A stretch of DNA of 64,000 bases from Tridacna crocea (GCA_943736015.1 OX031058.1:3921001-3985000); one strand, 5' to 3'. Positions 9,900 to 20,216 are shown, numbered from the stretch's first letter. The notes: generated from the sequence alone by a model not told the origin. Numbers and translations: made by a program.

Positions 9900-10711
9900 C
9901 TCATTACCAAACAACAAAATTTTATACTGTTCCAAATCAAAAGCATAAATTTTGCAGATGACAAAAAATGAATGTGACTGAAAAATTGAAATTTGGTTTG
10001 GGAAGGGTAGAAAACATTGTGGGAAAAGGAGAAAATGCTGGTCACCAGCAGTGGGAAAGAACCGTAACTCTACCTTGTGCTGTCTTTGAGTTATTTCCCT
10101 TTGATCATTTTTACAGCATTTTCTGCTTGTCCAGAGGATAACTTTGTCATCTCTGGTCCGATTGACTTGAAACTTGGCATTTGTGTTTGTGGCAATAATA
10201 TGGAGCGCGATGTGAAAGAACTGTAACCCTACCTTTTGCTGTCTTTAAGTTATTTCCCTTTGATCATCATTTTTACAGCATTTTCTGCTTGTCCGGAGCA
10301 TAACTTTGTCATCTCAAGTCTGATTGACTTGAAACTTGGCAATTTTGTTTGTTGCAATAATATGGAGTGCAGTGCCGAAGAACCGTAACTCCATCATGTG
10401 TTGTCTTTGAGTTATTTTCCTTTGATCGTCATTTTCACAGCATTTTCTGTAACTTTGTCATTTTCAGTCTAAACATCTTCAAGTTTAGTATGCACAATTG
10501 TTGAAAAATTATGGAGTGCAGTGCATAAGACTCATAATTTGCTGCATTGCTATTTTCCTCTACCTGCTCTATACGATTAGTATTCCCCTTTGACAACTCG
10601 CAGTGTGACGGGCATATCTTACGACAATTTGCCGCTCTTGTTCTCACAATGTTTTCAAAAGGTTTCTTTCTCAGGGCCATTTAAAGTCAGGATTATATGG
10701 TACAGAGTTAA
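9896..10711 (-). mobile_element. Family A MITE split at its palindrome tip
   Basis: R arm and left stem run to GGTCACCAGCA at about 10,052. The right stem resumes at about 10,631 (TTCTCACAATGTTTTC) and ends at TTAA. The interruption falls at the tip of the hairpin. Confidence 0.85.
10053..10630 (+). repeat. 162 bp tandem array inside a MITE
   Basis: About three and a half units of 162 bp, each with ACAGCATTTTCTG, TAACTTTGTCAT, GACTTGAAACTTGGC and GAACCGTAACTCTACC. The same unit fills the Helitron-like element at 19.0-20.2 kb. No leader or hairpin tail accompanies it here. Confidence 0.85.
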
Positions 10712-10969
10712 ACAGTGAAGTTAATGGGAAATATTGCAATATATGTAGTTCAAAAATTGTATACTCTTTTAAATTAAAAAAGCTTATAAGATTTTGAACT
10801 TTTTTATAAGAAGGAAAAGACTAATATATTATGAAAGTTGATGCTATTCATTTTTCTAATGGAAATTCAATTGTATGATATCATTTTCTTCTATATCAAG
10901 CTGACTGAATTTTTCAAGGGGGGGATATCACACAATATCACACTATCCTGTTACAGAACATCATTTTTG

Positions 10970-11052
10970 TTTTACCCTTTGCCAGACAAAAAAATTTTAT
11001 AGCCTTGAGAGGATTTAAAGTATTTGCAGAAGACAGTTTCAGTGTGCCTTAA
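10970..11052 (-). mobile_element. Family A R-arm fragment
   Basis: ACCCTTTGCCAGACAAAAAA followed by AGTATTTGCAGAAGACA; it ends at the TTAA shared with the next copy. Confidence 0.6.
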
Positions 11053-11317
11053 CCCTTTACCAAAAGATAAAATGTTAAGACTAGTCCAAACTGAAAGCAG
11101 TTGAAGACAACAAAATTAACCTAACTCAAAAATTGATATTTGTTTCCAGCTGGGTAGAAAACATTGTGAGAAAAGGAGAAAATGCTGGTTACCAGCATTT
11201 TCTCCTTTTTCCACAATGTTTTCATAAGTCTCTTTCTTCAGAGTTGTTAAAAGTCCAGACCGTGTTGTAACTTTCTTTAGAGTTGTTAAAAGTCCAGACT
11301 GTGTTGTAAAAGGTTGA
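11049..11317 (-). mobile_element. Family A MITE with internal duplication
   Basis: Complete apart from a right end mutated to TTGA. A 39 bp stretch of the L arm (GAGTTGTTAAAAGTCCAGAC) is present twice in tandem at 11,241 and 11,280. Confidence 0.85.
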
Positions 11318-11399
11318 GATATAGGGGGATGGGGTATGCAGGAGGATTTGAATCGCTGTATATAATAGAAGTTCCAATTTCTATATTTGATATCCACTT

Positions 11400-11625
11400 T
11401 TAACTCTGTACCACGCAATCCTTAATTGAAAGATATCTAAGAGAAGATTTTTAAAAACATTGTGTGAAAAGAGGAAGATTCTAGAAACCAGTATTTTTCG
11501 TCTCCCCATTGTGTTCTCTACCTTTTCTTGGACAAATCTTTCAAATTATAGGCCACAAATGGTTTTTGGTCTTCAAATGCTTGCAAAATTGAAGAGTCTA
11601 AAACCTTTGTGGTCTGAAAGAGGCT
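11400..11625 (+). mobile_element. Family A MITE, diverged
   Basis: TTAACTCTGTACCACGCAAT starts the L arm. The stem is heavily mutated and the right TTAA is lost. Confidence 0.7.
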
Positions 11626-11632
11626 TCAATCC

Positions 11633-12050
11633 TTAACCCATAAACCAAATCGAAAGCATTTGCAGCCCACAAACATAAAGTGATTCAAAACCTGAAATTT
11701 TTTTACCTCGAGAAAACATTGTGGGAAAAGGAAAAATGCTAGGTACCAGCATTTTCTCACACTAGTTTAACCCATTACCAAACGACAATATTTTAGACTG
11801 GTCCAAATTGAAAGCATTTGCAGACGACAAAATAAAAGTGACTGAAAATTTGAAATTTGTTTTGTGAAGGGTAGAAAACATTGTGGGAAAAGTAGAAAAT
11901 GCTGGTTACCAGCATTTTCTCCTTTTCCCACAATGTTTTCTAAAGGCTTCTTTCTCAGGGGCGTCAAAAGTAGGGATTGAGTGGTAATGGGTTAAAGAGG
12001 TTATCTTCTTTATCATCATTAAAACTCTGGGTTGTGTGGTACAGAGTTAG
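11633..12050 (-). mobile_element. Family A MITE split by family A
   Basis: Outer copy: R arm and stem up to CATTTTCTCACACTAG, then the insert, then AGAGGTTATCTTCTTT and the rest of the L arm ending GTACAGAGTTAG. Confidence 0.85.
11767..11995 (-). mobile_element. Family A MITE nested in family A
   Basis: Complete near-consensus copy sitting in the older copy at 11,633-12,050, with TTAA on both sides. Confidence 0.92.
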
Positions 12051-12397
12051 AATGAAGTTGTTTGTCAAGCTGGCAATAAACATACATTATACTTTCTATA
12101 GCTATTGTAGTATTTTGTACTTCTTACCTCCTACTGTTGAAGGTTTTTGCATCGGAACTGTCCTATTTGATGACATCGTGGCAAAAAAGAAAACTTGCTT
12201 GATGTATTGAGCAGCTTTTACTGTTGTCAAAACCTTTCTAACTTATATTTGTTTTAACTTCATTTTGTGATAAATACTCAGATCTTGTTCAGGTACCTGC
12301 AACGATATTCTGTTTAAAGAAAAAAAATGTCCCATATACAAAACATGCTTTTATAATTGGGTAATTATGACCAAAACTACTTCGTATTTGAAGTCTG

Positions 12398-12642
12398 TTA
12401 ATTCTTTACCAGTTTTAATGATCCGAAGAAAAAGCTTTTTTAAAAACATTGTAGGAAAAGGTCTTTTGAAAACATTGTAGGAAAAGGAGAAAATGCTGGT
12501 AACCAGCATTTTCTCCTTTTTCCACAATGGTTTCTCCCCTTCTCAAGTCAAATTTCTGTTTTTTTAGCCACAACTATTTAATTGTCTGCAAATACTTTCA
12601 GTTTGGACTAGTCTTAAATTTTGTCGTTTGGTAAAGAGTTAA
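12398..12642 (+). mobile_element. Family A MITE with internal duplication
   Basis: A 26 bp stretch of the left stem (AACATTGTAGGAAAAGG) is doubled at 12,445-12,490. TTAA lies at both ends; first of a chain of three. Confidence 0.88.
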
Positions 12643-12851
12643 GCCTTTTACCTCTGACTTTTAACAATCCCGGGTATTATGGCTTTTGAAAACACAGTGG
12701 CAAAAGGAGAAAATGCAGGTGACTTCATTTTTCTGTAACATTTCTCGCTTCTTCCATATCAGATGCAACTTTTGATTCAAATTTTGATTGTCATCTGCAA
12801 GTACTTTCAATTTGGACAATTGTAAAAATTCCTCATTTGGTACAGAGTTAT
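12639..12851 (+). mobile_element. Family A MITE, stem decayed
   Basis: Shares TTAA with the previous copy. The right half of the stem is gone, and the right terminus is now TTAT, shared with the next copy. Confidence 0.8.
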
Positions 12852-13115
12852 CCCATTACCAAACAATCCCTCCTATTGACAACCCTTAGAAAACATTGTG
12901 TAAAAAGGAGAAAATGCTGGTAACCAGCATTTTTTCTTTTTCCCACAATGTTTTCTTCCCATTTTGAAACAAATTTCAATTCTCTAGTCACATGAATTGT
13001 TTCTTCCCATTTTGAAACAAATTTCAATTCTCTAGTCACATGAATTGTATTTTGTCGTCTGCAAATGCTTTCAATTTGGACCAATCTAAAATTTTGTTGT
13101 TTGGTAAAGTGTTAA
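12848..13115 (+). mobile_element. Family A MITE with internal duplication
   Basis: A 48 bp part of the R arm (CCCATTTTGAAACAAATTTC and onward) occurs twice in tandem at 12,953 and 13,001. Confidence 0.88.
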
Positions 13116-13139
13116 CTTTTGGGCACAGAATCAGACTAT

Positions 13140-13378
13140 TTTATCCTTTTACTATACAACAAAATTTTAAAGTTGTCCAAATTGAAAAAATTTGCAGACG
13201 ACAGATCTTGCACAAAAGTTAAAGTTTGTCTTTGATGGTATCAAAACATTTTGGGAAAAGGAGAAAATGCTAGTTTCAAGCATTACCAGCATTTTCTTCT
13301 TTTCCAACAGTATTATCAGCAAGATTTTTCCTTAGGGTATTTGAAACGTGGGGTTACTGGTATTTGGAAATAGGTTAA
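13140..13378 (-). mobile_element. Family A MITE, diverged
   Basis: The R arm is clear (AAATTTGCAGACGACAG). The centre has gained about 10 bases between the half stems. The right TTAA is intact and the left is TTAT. Confidence 0.8.
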
Positions 13379-13420
13379 TATAAAGGAATCGATATGGGTT
13401 TAGGCATTGTGATAACCTTT

Positions 13421-13627
13421 TTAACTCTTTACCAAACGACAAAATTTTAGATTGGTCCAGATTGAAAGCATTCGCAGATGATAAAATAAATGTGACTGAA
13501 AAAATTGAAATTTGTTTTAGAAAGGGAAGAAAACATATAGCAAAAGGAGAAAATGCAGGTAATAATATTTTCAAAAGGCTTCTTTCACAGAGGTGTTAAA
13601 AGTCGGGATTGTGTGGTAAAGGGTTAG
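13421..13627 (-). mobile_element. Family A MITE, right stem deleted
   Basis: R arm near consensus. Most of the right half of the palindrome is missing, so GCAGGTAATAATATTTTC runs into the L arm. Confidence 0.85.
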
Positions 13628-13658
13628 TCTTATTTCAGTTTATAATATGCAAAGTTTT

Positions 13659-13887
13659 TTAACCCTTTACTCCATAGATACTCATTTCTACGCATTGCTT
13701 GTAGGAGCCTTTGGAAAACATTGTGGCAAAAGGTGAAATTGCTCGTGACGAGCAATTTCACCTTTTGCCACAATGTTTTCTATACTATCAAAAGGTGTCA
13801 TATACACATAAGAAACGGCTTTATCCTTGCTGTTATTTAGGATCAATTAGAGATACCATAGAAATGCCGTAGGGTGTAAAGGGTTAA
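13659..13887 (+). mobile_element. Subfamily A2 MITE, complete
   Basis: TTAA lies at both ends. A perfect palindrome of about 60 bp (ACATTGTGGCAAAAGGTG … CACCTTTTGCCACAATGT) is centred on CTCGTGACGAG. The outer arms (GATACTCATTTCTACGCA, GAGATACCATAGAAATGCC) are unrelated to L or R, yet the ends CCCTTTAC and GTAAAGGG match family A. Confidence 0.88.
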
Positions 13888-13984
13888 CTTGAAAGAACTG
13901 TAAAATTTAGCTCAAACAATGAGATTTATCTGTGATGCAGTCAGTACAAAACAATACAGGAGTAGAGTAATGCATGCTTTCTAT

Positions 13985-14078
13985 ATGACCATTTTCTCTA
14001 TTTCCCACAATGTTTTCAAATGCCTTTTTTTTTAGGGTTGGACAAGAATTGATTGGATTATTTGGTAAAAGGTTACCA
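13985..14078 (-). mobile_element. Family A MITE fragment
   Basis: Right stem (TTTCCCACAATGTTTTCAAA) and a decayed L arm ending TTTGGTAAAAGGTTAC. Confidence 0.65.
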
Positions 14079-14104
14079 CAATTCTGCACCAAACAATCTT
14101 ATAT

Positions 14105-14311
14105 TTAACCCTTTACCACACAATCCCATCTTTTAATGACCCTGTTAAATAAGGCTTTTGAAAACATTGTTGGAAAAGGAGAAAATGCTGGTAACCAGCA
14201 TTTTCTCCTTTTCCCACAATGTTCTCTTCCCCTCCTAAAACAGTTCTAGATTTTTAGGCATGTTCATTTTTTCGTTAAATTTGGACCAGTCTAAAATTTT
14301 GTCATTTGGTC
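14105..14311 (+). mobile_element. Family A MITE, right end lost
   Basis: L arm and palindrome are good. Part of the R arm is deleted (TTTTTCGTTAAATTTGG) and the copy stops at GTCATTTGG. Confidence 0.85.
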
Positions 14312-14329
14312 CCTATGGAATAAAGTGTT

Positions 14330-14502
14330 TGAAAATATTGTACTGGTAAAGGGAAAAATACTGTAAACAAACATCTTATCGTTCCCCCACAATATTTTCT
14401 ACTCGTCCAAAAAAACCTCTGTTCATTTGAGTCACATTTAATTTGTCGTGTGCATTAATTAATTTCGTCGTCGAACATTTTTTCTTGTAGTATAGAGCTA
14501 AG
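14330..14502 (+). mobile_element. Family A MITE, very degenerate
   Basis: Faint stem (GTAAAGGGAAAAATACTGTA and CCCCCACAATATTTTCTAC), followed by GTCACATTTAATTTGTCGTG. Confidence 0.45.
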
Positions 14503-15173
14503 GGTATACAAGTGGCGTACTATAAGGTCTTATAGATGGTTTAATTACCTTTGATAAAGCAATATTGAACAGCAATATTTTTTTCAAAGTGTCAAGCTTG
14601 AATTATTTAAAGAACAAATCAGGTCTACAAGATGGATAAAGTTATTCATGAATGAAAAATTCCTTGTTTTGTTTTGAAATATTGATCGCTTGAAATCTCG
14701 GTGCTGGATTATTATAATTACTGTAACTGTGAATTTAAACCTGGACTTAGAGTAGATTGTTAAATTTTGAGAGAAAGTTGATTGTGAATTGGCATTCTGT
14801 GGAATATCCTGTTTGTTGTGAATTTAAATGGTTTTGTTTTACATGGATCATGAGACCAAATAGTTGAATTATAAAAAAAGGAGCACAGTATTTTTTTTAC
14901 ATATATAGTGCACTGACAAAAAGTTGTTATAATCTTCTACGTTTCGCAGTATTTCTTTGAAAAAGATTGCATATTAAAGCATAAAGAATGGAGGTAAGTA
15001 AATTGTCAGCTAATAGAATTCAGTGTTTTAATATATGGAAATTAACTTTTAAGCATTTGTACTTTTACCTACAAGATAAGATCTAAAAGCAATTTGTGTT
15101 TTATTCTCTGAGCATAGAGACAACCCCCTTGGTATTATGGTCATGCTGTTTACATAACTATTATACTGATTGA
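14503..15173. other. No gene recognised
   Basis: AT-rich. The only notable site is ATGGAGGTAAGT near 14,990, a donor-like context without a supporting frame. Confidence 0.5.
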
Positions 15174-15956
15174 TTTTTAGCTCACCTGATCACGGAGAGA
15201 TCAAGGTGAGCTTTTGTGATTGTGCTGTCTGTTGTCTATTGTGCATTTTGTAGTCATCTACAATAACTTAAGGTGTATTCCTTTCACCTGTTCTGGCACA
15301 ATCTTCTGTGGTCTGAAGTGCTGCTCTGGAATGTGAGAAAGGAATATTTCAGAACACATACACTGTTCCGGTAGTATGTTCTGAATGGAGCATTTTCGGA
15401 ACATTATTCTAAACCATATCAAAATGAAAGTACATAGCCATGATGGCTGTTGCAAGAGCTATTGTCTTAGTTGTGTTAGTTGAGAATATGATTAGCTGCG
15501 AAGGGGGAGTAGAGATAAGTGTACAATGCTCCTATTTATGGCTTTCATATCGTAAAAAAGACAGTTGCAAGTTTGGTCTTAAAGAATTGTCTAACTTGCA
15601 GCCATCTTGTATCACCTAGCAATGGTCAGCAGGTGTGCTGCACCTCGATTAAATTAGAACAGTCAGAACATGTTCTAAAGAACACAGCACAGTGTTCAGA
15701 AATACTCCATTGACCTAGAACATGTTCGGAGTGTTTGGATTAGCAAAAGGAATACGCCTCTAGTGTGCTCTCTGATGGTCACATTTTTAGTCGGGTACTC
15801 ATGAGACTTGGTCAGCATGTTTGTCTTGATGTTATGTTTGACATGTTTGAAATTCGATCACATGTCAGAAAAAAGGTCACAAGGCTAGATTTTCTGGACA
15901 AAATTAAAAGATGACTTTCCCCAGGTGAGTGCTTTAGGGCCATTGGCCCTCTTGTT
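15174..15956 (+). mobile_element. Helitron-like non-autonomous element
   Basis: Begins TTTTTAGCTCACCTGATCAC with a short hairpin (CTCACCT…AGGTGAG). It ends with AGGTGAGTGCTTTAGGGCC and a GGGCCATTGGCCC hairpin followed by CTTGTT. A leader with subterminal inverted repeat and a terminal hairpin is the layout described for molluscan Helentron/HINE elements. It has no coding capacity and carries a nested TIR element. Confidence 0.7.
15271..15759. mobile_element. TIR element nested in Helitron-like element
   Basis: Ends are AGGTGTATTCCTTT and AAAGGAATACGCCT, a 14 bp inverted repeat with one mismatch. The interior is rich in GAACA/TGTTC hairpins. The target duplication is unclear (CTTA against CTAG). 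Confidence 0.6.
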
Positions 15957-17276
15957 CCATCTATTTATCTCCCCAGTGGTTGCCCAGATAGGCAACACCT
16001 CTAGATTGCTTATTAAGTTATTGGAGACTGTGCAAGATACAGGCGATGTGACACCTGTTTCTTTATTTCGCTTGGTTAGTAGCACTGTCACATGGGGCTT
16101 TTGTTTAACCACAGGAATTGTGGTTTAACACCTGAATAAGAAAGACTATTTGTGAATTTTTATATTACGAATATACCCTTTGTCCATAATAACAGCCATA
16201 CTAAATAAACCCCCCCCCCCACTCTCCCTTCCTGTATTATTGGTGTAGAGTTAAGATGCAATCCTTCAAACATGGCCAAAAAAAAGATACAAAATATTGC
16301 TCATTTGTAAGAAATTGTGTTAATATAAGGCCATGAGTAAAACAGTTCACTTGTAAAGAACTAATGGATTTAACCTTAAAAATTGAATCCCAGAAGAATT
16401 CCTGGGAATCAAAACGAGATGTTATCACTTACTGTAACAAAGAGAAGTTCTGTAATGGTGTCAGTTTGCTAAAATATTTATCCCATTTACTTAGATTTAT
16501 CCCATTTACTTAGAGTGATACCTGTCCATGAGAATTAAATAGGCCATGACTATGAAATCGGAAATCTAGACTATGAAATTGGAAATCTATCGGATGTTTG
16601 AGTAATTTGGTAAACCTTAATCATATGGATTGTATCAAGATTTGTGATTAGAGCCAAGCAAATTGATTTTTTTTTTAAAATTCTTTTCTTTATATCAAAT
16701 TGATTTTCTTAATCCTTTTACCATTGGGTGCTTTGATAACACAGAGCTTGTCTTTTTGGAATGAATGTTGTCATTCAACAGATGTTCTACATCCTAGAAT
16801 ATCAGTGAAGGCTCAGAGTTGAATCTGGAATGGCCAATCTGGGCCTTTCTGAGGAATAGATGAAGGTCTGTTTGACAGAACTAATCACCCTCTCTCAAGA
16901 CTTGGTCCTAAATAATGCTTTTCAGACGTGGCTAGGTCTAAAATTTTGTAATTAAGGTTAAAGGTGGCCCTTCAAATCTTGGGACGAAAATTTTACAAAA
17001 AATGCAAAAAAAATCATCCTTATACACCCAAAGCCTTTTAATTTTCACTCATAAAACCCCAGTAGTCGAAAACCACCTGACAACACGAGAAAATAGAGAT
17101 TTACTATGGCCCAGGTTGACACCAACGGGAGACACGTTCTATTTTTAGATGATCAGTTCGCTCATTTACATACAGGAATACACAGACTAAGTTTCAAACA
17201 TAGCGTCTGAAGAAGACTGATTATGGAAAATAATTATAACATGTTTGTTATGTAATGGAATTTAGGCGTTATGAGT
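15957..17276. other. No gene recognised
   Basis: Includes a C run at about 16,209-16,220 and a duplicated 18-mer (TTTATCCCATTTACTTAGA) near 16,480-16,515. A 75-codon minus frame and its plus shadow at 15.9-16.1 kb show no domain. Confidence 0.5.
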
Positions 17277-17330
17277 CACGTGCAAGTCACTTGACATTCC
17301 CACAATGCTTCATTGATTTTTGGCGCGAAA
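17277..17330. promoter_or_regulatory. Cluster of promoter-type motifs
   Basis: An E-box CACGTG (17,277), TTCCCACAATGC (17,297, resembling the ZNF143/Staf core) and TTTTTGGCGCGAAA (17,317, a strong E2F-type site) lie within 54 bp. This is motif evidence only. It may be part of an unrecognised repeat, and no first exon was identified beside it. Confidence 0.3.
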
Positions 17331-17409
17331 TCTAAAAATACCTTAAGAGGCTACGTAGGCTTTTAAGGGAACACCATCAAAAGAATTTTTTTTTGGAATT
17401 TTATGAATA

Positions 17410-17637
17410 TTAACTCATTACCACACAATCCCGACTTTTAACGACCCTAAGGAAGAAGCCTTTAGAAAACATTGCGGGAAAAGGAGAAAATGCTGGTAAC
17501 CAGCATTTTCTCCTTTTCCCACAATGTTTTCTTCCCTTCACAAACAAATTTCAAATTTTCAGTTACTTTTATTTTGTCGTCTGCAAATGCTTTCGATTTG
17601 GACAAGCCTAAAATTTTGTCGTTTGGTAATGAGTTAA
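17410..17637 (+). mobile_element. Family A MITE with known empty site
   Basis: Complete. Removing it leaves TTATGAATATTAATTATTGA, which matches the uninterrupted paralogue near 40,063 (complement TTATGATTCTTAATTATTGA), so the insertion duplicated exactly TTAA. Confidence 0.93.
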
Positions 17638-17729
17638 TTATTGATGATTTGTATTATTTTTTCATATGAATTTCAGTGATACATATATTTATTAATTTGG
17701 TGAGATGTAAAAAGTCTAAATACCCACTT

Positions 17730-17911
17730 TTAAGTCTTTACCAAACTACGCATTTTTGGACTAGTCCAAACGGAAAGCATTTATTTAGTAGACGGCAAAA
17801 TAAATATGACTGAAAAGTTAAAATTTGCTATTGGAAGGGTACAAAACAATGTTTACTGAAGCCTTCTCTTTCAGGGTGGTCAAAAGTAGTTGTTCTGTGG
17901 TAAAGGGTTAA
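17730..17911 (-). mobile_element. Family A MITE lacking the palindrome
   Basis: Keeps R arm, L arm and both TTAA ends, but the centre is reduced to AAAACAATGTTTACTGAAG. The paralogous empty TTAA lies at 39,967-39,970. Confidence 0.85.
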
Positions 17912-18331
17912 TTATATACCTATTATGGGATGTAAAGGTGGGACATGGAAGGCGTCAGCTCAAACTGTAATCAGGAAAAATGTGAGGTCAAATCTCACCT
18001 TGAAGTAATAATTTTTACAACAATGCTATCAGTTCCTACAGCTTTTATTTACAGTTTACACAGGGGACAACCTCTATGTTCGCATTATCCGACTGCGACC
18101 TTTATTGGATCAATTCCAAATTTTTTTTGTCAAAATTGAATCAAACTGACGTGGTCACACTTCTGGCAGACTAATTGAATTTTCGTTTCCAGTTTCAATA
18201 CTAACCATGATGCTTGGCTGAGACAATTACTTGCTGCTCATATACCAAAGGTCTTGAAGAGTTGGCTGAATGCAGCATTTTTCCAAATAAGTGTACAATA
18301 CGACAACATTTAACCAATTTCTGAATCTTAT
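17912..18331. other. No gene recognised
   Basis: A 64-codon plus frame begins at 17,945 but has no domain, splice context or repeat identity. Confidence 0.45.
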
Positions 18332-18565
18332 TTAAACAACTTTACCAGAAAACAAAATCTTATGCTCATGCCTGTTAAAGGCATTTGTAGAAGAAGACAA
18401 ATAACATTTTGCTCTGATTATAGGATTTGTCTCTGAGAAGGTAGGAAATGTGGTGAGAAAAGGAGAAAATACTGGTGATCAGTATTTTCTCCTTTTCTCA
18501 AAATGTTTTTGAAAACCGTCTCTGTTGGAGTCATTGAAATGCAGGACTGTGTGGTAAAAACTTAA
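18332..18565 (-). mobile_element. Family A MITE with mirrored stem changes
   Basis: The stem reads GTGAGAAAAGGAGAAAATAC on the left and GTATTTTCTCCTTTTCTCA on the right. Both the G-to-A change in ATGC and the GTGGG-to-GTGAG change appear in both arms. The arms outside the stem are much more diverged. Confidence 0.85.
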
Positions 18566-18996
18566 AACAACAAGGATTGCATCACTGTTGTTAATCTCTA
18601 GCTGATAAATACCATCTACGCATGTACGTTCCTATGGAAATGATTTACTTTCAGTAGGAAACAAATTGTGTGACTATGGCTGACAAAATGAAAGCTTCCT
18701 GGGGCAGGAATGTAGAGATGATAATATTGAACCTCGTTGCAAGCTATGCAGAAATAAGAATTGATGTAAACATTTTTTTTTTTGAAATGTCTTTCATTTT
18801 CTTTTAAATGAACATGTATTAAATTAATGAGCTTTTCTTCCCTTTTCTGTTTTGTGAAATATGCAAGACTATAAAAAGATGCATAGAAAATACATGGAAT
18901 AGGAGTTGTCAAAGAGGGCAATCAAGTGGACCTCTGTAATGGCATGACCTGTGTCATACGATACAGCAATTAAATATGCATTACTGTTTGAATAAG
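18566..18996. other. No gene recognised
   Basis: AT-rich; a 101-codon minus frame overlaps here without any recognisable domain. Confidence 0.45.
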
Positions 18997-20216
18997 TTTT
19001 TATACCCCTGCAAAACGAATCTTTTCGCGGGTATACTGGAATCAGCCTGTCGGTCTGTGTGTCAGTCCATCCATGTGTCTGTCTGTCCATCTGTGTCTGT
19101 CTGTGTACAAATACCAGCTGACTTTTTACTCTCTAACATCTACAATTATCAGCCAATCAGCACCAAACTTGGTCAAAACATAATTATATGACTATAAGAT
19201 CTTGGATGAATTCAATTATGGGTCTTATCAGACTTGAATAACTCGAGTTATTTTCCCTTGAATTAGAAAAATTGCTATATTTGACTTTGTTTATAATGTT
19301 AGAGTATAAACAGTCTTCACCAAACTTGGTCAAAACATGTATGACCATAACATCTCAAATGAGATTGACTATTGGTCTAATCGGACTAGAACAACTAAGA
19401 GTTATTTGCCCTTGAATTAGAAAAAAATGCTGTATTTGACTTTTTTACACTGTAGCATCTACAAATATCAACCTATCATCACCAAACTTGGTCAAAATAT
19501 ACATAATTATAACATCATTGATGTATTTGATTATGGGTCTAATGGGACCCAAAGGACATGAGTTATTTGCCCTTGAAATAGAAAGTTTCTTAGAATAGTG
19601 CTTTAGTCAGAGCATAACTTTGTCATCTCCAGTATGATTGACTTGAAACTTGGTATTTACATTTATTGCAATAATATGGAGTGAAGTTTGAAAGGACCAT
19701 AACTCTACCTCGTACTGTCTATGAGTTATTACCCTTTGATCCTCTTATTTACCACATTTTCTGCTCATCTGCAATGTGACTTTGTCATCTCCTGCCTGAA
19801 GATATTCAAATTTGGTATGCATGACTATTGAATCATTACAGAATGCAGTACTCAAGAACCATAACTCTTCCTAGCACAAAGTTGGACTTATACCCCCTTT
19901 TACCTTCATTTTATAGCATTTCTTGCTTGTCCAGAGGAAAACTTTGTCATCCTATGTAGGAATGACATGAAATCTAGTATGCTTATTTGTGGCAGTATTT
20001 GAAAGTGCTGTTCACAAGAATTGTAACTCTACCTCGTATTGTCTTTGAGTTATTTCCCTTTGAATGTCATTTTTACAGCACTTAGTGCTTGTCTGGAATA
20101 TAACTTTGTCATCTCAAGTCAGAAGGACTTCAAACATGGTATGCATTTTTTTTGCAATATTAACGAGTACATAGCGCAAGAACAATAAGTGTAACTGTGT
20201 ACAAAATACTACTAGT
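18997..20216 (+). mobile_element. Helitron-like element with tandem units
   Basis: The leader TTTTTATACCCCTGCAAAAC contains a hairpin (CGAATC…) and GTCTGTC/GTCCATC runs. About seven degenerate units of 160-175 bp follow, with CACCAAACTTGGTCAAAAC, GAGTTATTTCCCTTTGA and ACTTTGTCATCTC. The end is placed at about 20,216 by loss of the unit. This resembles molluscan tandem-repeat-bearing Helentron or 'pearl' elements. It has no coding sequence. Confidence 0.7.

Larger units (their letters stand above)
17362..17930 (+). repeat. Dispersed repeat hit by two MITEs
   Basis: The sequence from CTTTTAAGGGAACACCATCA to CTAAATACCCACTT matches the complement of 39,950-40,120. Two family A copies are inserted here and absent there, each at a TTAA still visible in the other copy. 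Confidence 0.75.

Noticed and set aside
10053-10630. CRISPR-like array
   Set aside because: Units are 162 bp contiguous degenerate tandem repeats with no unique spacers, in an animal genome.
14985-15005. ATGGAGGTAAGT as a mini first exon
   Set aside because: Good donor consensus but only two codons and no partner exon or promoter signal.
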